Positions 61,546 through 64,000 of a DNA stretch of 64,000 bases are shown piece by piece (position 1 is the stretch's first letter; each line of letters starts with the position of its first letter). The notes beneath the pieces were generated by a model. The model saw only the letters and a program-made list of their open reading frames with translations. It was not told the origin of the DNA and did no database searches. Origin of the DNA: CAVYXK01 sp963708245 (GTDB taxonomy: Bacteria > Pseudomonadota > Alphaproteobacteria > Acetobacterales > Acetobacteraceae); NCBI GenBank assembly GCA_963708245.1, contig OY970201.1, positions 3,658,001 through 3,722,000 on the forward strand, in the 5' to 3' direction. The position numbers were made by a program, and so were the translations under genes.

Positions 61546-63438
61546 TGGACAGTATGCTCGCGCCTGATACCATGAAGCGGACGCGGCGTACCGCCGGCGT
61601 CACCCGGACTATCAATGCCGGGCTCGCACACCATACGGCGGGCCGGCTCGAGCGGGCGGAGGCGCTTTACAGGAAGGCGCTGCAGAAGGACCCGGCTCAT
61701 CCCCAGGCACTACACCTGCTCGGCGTCCTCGCCTATCAGTGCGGCCAGAACGCACTGGCAATCGAGCTGATCGAGCGGGCGCTTCCCCAGCTCCAGGACC
61801 TCCCGGACGCGCATCTAAATCGTGGCAATGCTCTCCTTGCGGCGGGCAGGCCCGCGGAGGCAGCAGACTGCTACCGCCGGGTACTTGAGCTGCAACCCGA
61901 TTACGGCGTTGCCCACAGCAATCTTGGGCGCGCGTTGAACGAGCAGGGGCAGTTCGATGCGGGTCTGGAAAGTTCCAGACGCGCCGTGGAGTTGGCCCCC
62001 GATTTCGCCGGAGCGCACGCGAACTGCGGCATCGCCCTGATGGGGCTGGGGCGCTTTGCCGAGGCTGAAGCCGCGCTGCGGCAGGCCCTGGCGTTACAGC
62101 CGGAGAGTGCCGAGATCTGCAGTGACCTCGGAACCGTGCTCACCGAACTCCACCGCTTCGATGAGGCGCTGGGATGGTGTGACCGAGCGGTCGAGCTGAA
62201 CCCGAACCATCCGTCAATGCACCTTTGGCGCGGCTCGACATTACTTCGGATGAACGATCCGATACGCAGCGAAGAGGCATTCCGACGCGCCCAGTCATTG
62301 GCACCCAACTACGCCAAGCCGGAGGTCGGACTCGGGCACGTTCTGAGTTTGCAGGGACAATTCGCAGAGGCGATCCAAAGCTATCACCGCGCCCTCGAGC
62401 TCGATCCCGACCTACCTGAAGCGCATCTTGGCCTCGCTGAAATCGGCGAAGTGGGGGACCAGGACGTTCAGATATCGACCCTCAAGGCGATGCTGGCGAA
62501 CCCGGCGATGCCGGTCATATCCCGAGTCGAGGCGGGCTTCGCAGCCGGCAGGCTGCTGGACAGCGCCAATCGCTATGATGATGCCTTTCCGTGTTTCGCG
62601 GAGGCAAACGCGCTGCATCGGGAGTACCAGGCTAAAGCGGGTCGACAGTACGACCCGGAGTTGATGCGGCGTGAAGTCGATCGCCTGATCGAGCGGTGCA
62701 CGATGGAGGGGCTGGCGCGGGGCGCTGTCGGCGGCAACTGCTCGGAGCTGCCAGTGTTCATCGTCGGAATGCCGCGCTCCGGTACCAGCCTGATCGAGCA
62801 GATTGCCGCCAGTCACTCGCAGGTGTTCGGCGCCGGCGAATTGCGGGACATCGACCGCATCGTGAAGGCGGTTCAGGCGGACAACGCGACGGAGTACCGG
62901 TACTCTGGGACGGCCCGCAGTTGAGCATCTAGCGAAGCTACAAGCGCTTGGCGGGTCCGCGGTCCGGGTGATCGACAAGATGCCAGATAACATCTTGTTG
63001 GCTGGAGCGATCGCGCTGCTCTTTCCGGCGTCCCGGATCATCATTTGCCGGCGCGACATGCGTGACACATGTCTGTCCTGCTATTTCCAGCGTTTCGCCG
63101 AAGAGAATTCGTGGTCCTATGACCTGGCCGATTGCCGCCATCGGGCGTTGCAGATTGAGCGCCTTGCGGATCACTGGTTGCGCGTTCTGCCGAATCAGGT
63201 CGTGGAAATCGTCTATGAGGACGTTGTCGCAGACCTGGAAGGTGAAAGCCGGCGGCTGATCGAGTTCCTTGGGCTGGAATGGGAACCGGCGTGCCTTGAG
63301 TTCCACAGGGCGGAGAGACCGGTAATGACCGCGAGCTATTGGCAGGTTCGTCAGCCGCTTTACGCACACTCGGTCGGGCGATGGCGGCGCTATGAGCGCC
63401 ATCTGGGGGCGCTTTTGGAGGATCTGGCTCTGCCGTAG
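61545..63438 (+). pseudogene. TPR-sulfotransferase fusion, copy 2, frameshifted
   Basis: Starts MDSMLAPDTMKRTRRTAGVT one base inside the previous stop. The TPR domain and 5' loop (VFIVGMPRSGTSLIEQI) are intact, but the frame ends at YRYSGTARS (62924). In another frame the enzyme resumes with AVEHLAKLQALGGSAVRVID and RIIICRRDMRDTCLSCYF and runs to 63438. One base change near 62913 would restore a protein of about 630 residues. The domain order and length match copy 1. Confidence 0.85.
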
Positions 63439-64000
63439 CGACCGCCGATCGGGGTGGACCACGAGTCTAGGCAGCGAGAATGGCGGGCGTTCGGGGGCGC
63501 CGGCCCACCGCAACGTTGGTATGATCGCCTGCTATCACCGCCTGCTCCGGTGTGCAGCTGGTCGCCTACAACGTGGCTAGCAGATGCGCCGGGTGGGCTT
63601 GTGTGCCGGGAAGCTGTAGCCCGCCGATCGCGGCGAGCAGATCGGTGAGGGGAGCCCGGCGCTGTGCGCTCGAAGATCAGCAGATTGTTTTCCAGTGCTT
63701 GCGGAACCCAAGGAGGCCGCCCAGAGGGCGGGACTTCCTTCCAATCCTGTGCGATGAGCTCGAAGAACGAAGCAATGTTTCCCCCAGCATTTATGGGCAG
63801 TTGATGGGGACGATCACCCGGCATCCAGAATCCTACGAAGCCCCCGAACTTCAGTACCGAAGTGCTTCCCACCAGCCGATGCATGGGTCTTGACAGCAAC
63901 CGGTAACCAAGCGGCACCTGGTTCCGGCCAACTGATCAAGAGAGTACGATCAGCGTGGCGCCCAACGGTTTCCCCTGCATCTTCCGAGACCAGAAGCCGA
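63439..64000. other. window end, no confident gene
   Basis: A minus-strand frame from 63917 reads MPLGYRLLSRPMHRLVGSTS, then FWMPGDRPHQLPINAGGNIA, SFFELIAQDWKEVPPSG, and looks protein-like for about 95 residues before losing character near 63640. I cannot name it; it may be the 3' part of a frameshifted gene entering from beyond the window. Confidence 0.35.

Noticed and set aside
61545..62924. Copy 2 TPR protein as a complete 459-residue protein without sulfotransferase function
   Set aside because: It still has the PAPS-binding loop, and the matching rest of the enzyme follows at once in another frame, so frameshift is the simpler reading.

Overview
The window is GC-rich alphaproteobacterial DNA. 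Two secreted proteins with PEP-CTERM sorting signals, a BacA/SbmA-type ABC exporter, TPR-sulfotransferases and the style of the hypothetical proteins suggest Acetobacteraceae or a related Rhodospirillales lineage. That placement is inference, because the window holds no rRNA or other marker gene. What stands out is mobile-element load and gene decay: eight IS elements whose ends I could place, several IS fragments, a group II intron, a probable MITE, and many truncated, frameshifted or IS-split genes.

Layout. 1-2.1 kb is a scrap yard of gene ends (VOC protein, XRE regulator, IS630, DUF1989, acyl-CoA dehydrogenase). 2.2-7.3 kb holds a secreted Cys-rich protein, a LivK-type substrate-binding protein and, divergent from it, a large winged-helix/ATPase/TPR regulator. 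7.3-13.8 kb has an MFS transporter cut by an IS with a clean 5-bp target duplication, a bicupin protein and IS remnants. 13.8-19.9 kb carries an ABC transporter, a chalcone-isomerase-like protein, a patatin lipoprotein and a DUF2147 protein. 20.3-26.4 kb has IS5-family copy A, a membrane protein, a doubly frameshifted periplasmic trehalase and a group II intron with its reverse transcriptase and domain V. 26.4-30.9 kb has a DUF900 hydrolase, a tiny membrane protein, phage-like small genes, and an FRG-domain gene whose C-terminal half is inverted.

31-37.5 kb is an integrative-element end: a tRNA-Met 3' fragment (probable att site), repeats that may be integrase arm sites, a tRNA-type integrase with a duplicated catalytic segment, and an unrecognised two-gene cassette. 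Both cassette genes are split by IS elements (IS5-type and IS256), and removing each IS with one target duplication restores the reading frame. 37.6-48.6 kb is a phage/plasmid-like module: AlpA-like regulator, PrimPol-like primase, AAA+ helicase, nested IS630/IS110/MITE, several island hypothetical proteins, a second integrase and a DNA methyltransferase. 48.9-57.9 kb holds a duplicated SRAP tail, a beta-helix protein, IS701, IS5-family copy C, and a PEP-CTERM gene split by an IS3 element. 57.9-63.4 kb holds an intact SRAP (YedK/HMCES) gene, an intact PEP-CTERM gene, and two overlapping TPR-sulfotransferase genes, the second frameshifted.

Most interesting: (i) the 472-bp inverted segment in the FRG gene, (ii) the two-gene cassette beside the tRNA integrase, (iii) the PrimPol-helicase module with a palindromic iteron cluster. 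All function calls come from reading motifs by eye; no database search was run.
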